A DNA stretch of 6,538 nt from Dehalococcoidales bacterium (GTDB lineage: Bacteria > Chloroflexota > Dehalococcoidia > Dehalococcoidales > UBA5760), in contig JAQTTS010000117.1 of assembly GCA_028710655.1 (NCBI GenBank), positions 1 to 6,538 of the forward strand. The letters are read 5' to 3'. Position numbers and translations under genes: made by a program. The notes under the pieces are model-generated. The model searched no databases. It was given only the letters and a program-made list of their open reading frames with translations, and had not been told where the DNA came from. Each line of letters starts with the position of its first letter. Within the stretch, counting starts at the first letter, position 1. This document shows, piece after piece, positions 6,199-6,538 of this stretch.

Positions 6199-6538
6199 AT
6201 GCTTAAAGGTAAGGTTGCCCTGGTAACCGGCAGCTCCCGTGGCATCGGCAGGGCGATAGCCTTGAGGCTGGCCCGGGAGGGAGCCGATGTTATTGTCAAC
6301 TATTTCCGCCGGCGCGAAGCTGCCGAGCAAACAGCCCGGGATATCGAGAAGCTGGGCGTAAAAGCCAGTGTTATCCGGGCCAATGTCGGCGAGCCGGAGA
6401 AGCTTGATGAGATGTTCGATGCCGTTGCGGCGAGCTTTGGCCGGCTGGACATATTCGTCAGCAACGCTGCCTCCGGTCTGCCCCGTTCTGCGCTTGATCT
6501 GGATGCCAAGGTGTGGGGATGGACGATGGACATCAATG
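6199..6538 (+). CDS. fabL: short-chain dehydrogenase, probable FabL-type enoyl-ACP reductase III (3' end beyond window)
   Basis: The 113 visible residues form the N-terminal half of a Rossmann-fold SDR. The NAD(P)-binding glycine motif is VTGSSRGIG (residues 9-17), with VIVNY after beta-2. The family could be FabG (3-ketoacyl-ACP reductase) or FabL (enoyl-ACP reductase). Three visible details favour FabL as known from Bacillus subtilis. These are IRANVGEPEKLDEMF in place of the usual xDV after beta-3, SNAASG (88-93) in place of NNAG, and the WxWTMDIN segment (106-113). If correct, it performs the last reduction of each elongation cycle using NAD(P)H, directly after the dehydratases encoded upstream. 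The catalytic Tyr/Lys lie past the window edge, so enzyme class is inferred. The ATG directly follows the acpP stop, and the only SD-like bases (GAGAAG) are inside acpP. Confidence 0.75.
   Translation, partial: MLKGKVALVTGSSRGIGRAIALRLAREGADVIVNYFRRREAAEQTARDIEKLGVKASVIRANVGEPEKLDEMFDAVAASFGRLDIFVSNAASGLPRSALDLDAKVWGWTMDIN

Noticed and set aside
4596..6330. Minus-strand frames opposite the dehydratase, plsX and acpP genes (4596-4952, 4963-5403, 5243-5689, 5747-5932, 5926-6330)
   Set aside because: Each is antisense to a gene with clear family motifs and shows no recognisable protein features of its own.

Overview
The window looks like chromosomal DNA from a bacterium of moderate GC content. 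It holds two divergent transcription units separated by a 311-base AT-rich intergenic region. There are no mobile elements, tRNAs, rRNAs or CRISPR repeats. A Chloroflexota (Dehalococcoidia-like) source is my best guess. It rests on overall protein character and on rpoB opening its own transcription unit instead of following rplKAJL; no diagnostic marker is present and the placement is only an inference.

Left part (1-3699, minus strand): a nearly complete rpoB, the RNA polymerase beta subunit. It reads without a stop from an ATG at 3699 to the left edge of the window, giving 1233 codons. All the conserved core is present: the rifampicin-site region, the Glu-Asp pair, and the two active-centre lysines. 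The last visible codons form an acidic tail beyond the usual C-terminus, so only the very end of the gene is missing.

Middle (3700-4010): a divergent control region. Each strand carries a TTGACA box with a plausible -10. The rpoB leader, predicted to be about 130 nt, contains a motif present three times in alternating orientation. That motif could bind a regulator on DNA or form two mutually exclusive RNA hairpins.

Right part (4011-6538, plus strand): a tightly packed operon for fatty acid and phospholipid synthesis. In order it encodes two small MaoC/hot-dog proteins, the phosphate acyltransferase PlsX, acyl carrier protein, and the start of a short-chain dehydrogenase that resembles FabL (enoyl-ACP reductase III) more than FabG. 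Of the hot-dog pair, the first lacks the catalytic motif and the second has it. The simplest joint reading is that ACP carries the chain, the MaoC pair dehydrates 3-hydroxyacyl-ACP, the FabL-like enzyme reduces the resulting enoyl-ACP, and PlsX passes finished acyl chains to acyl-phosphate for membrane lipid synthesis. This would be a type II fatty acid pathway whose dehydratase is a HadAB-like MaoC heterodimer in place of FabZ/FabA, which is the most interesting hypothesis in the window.
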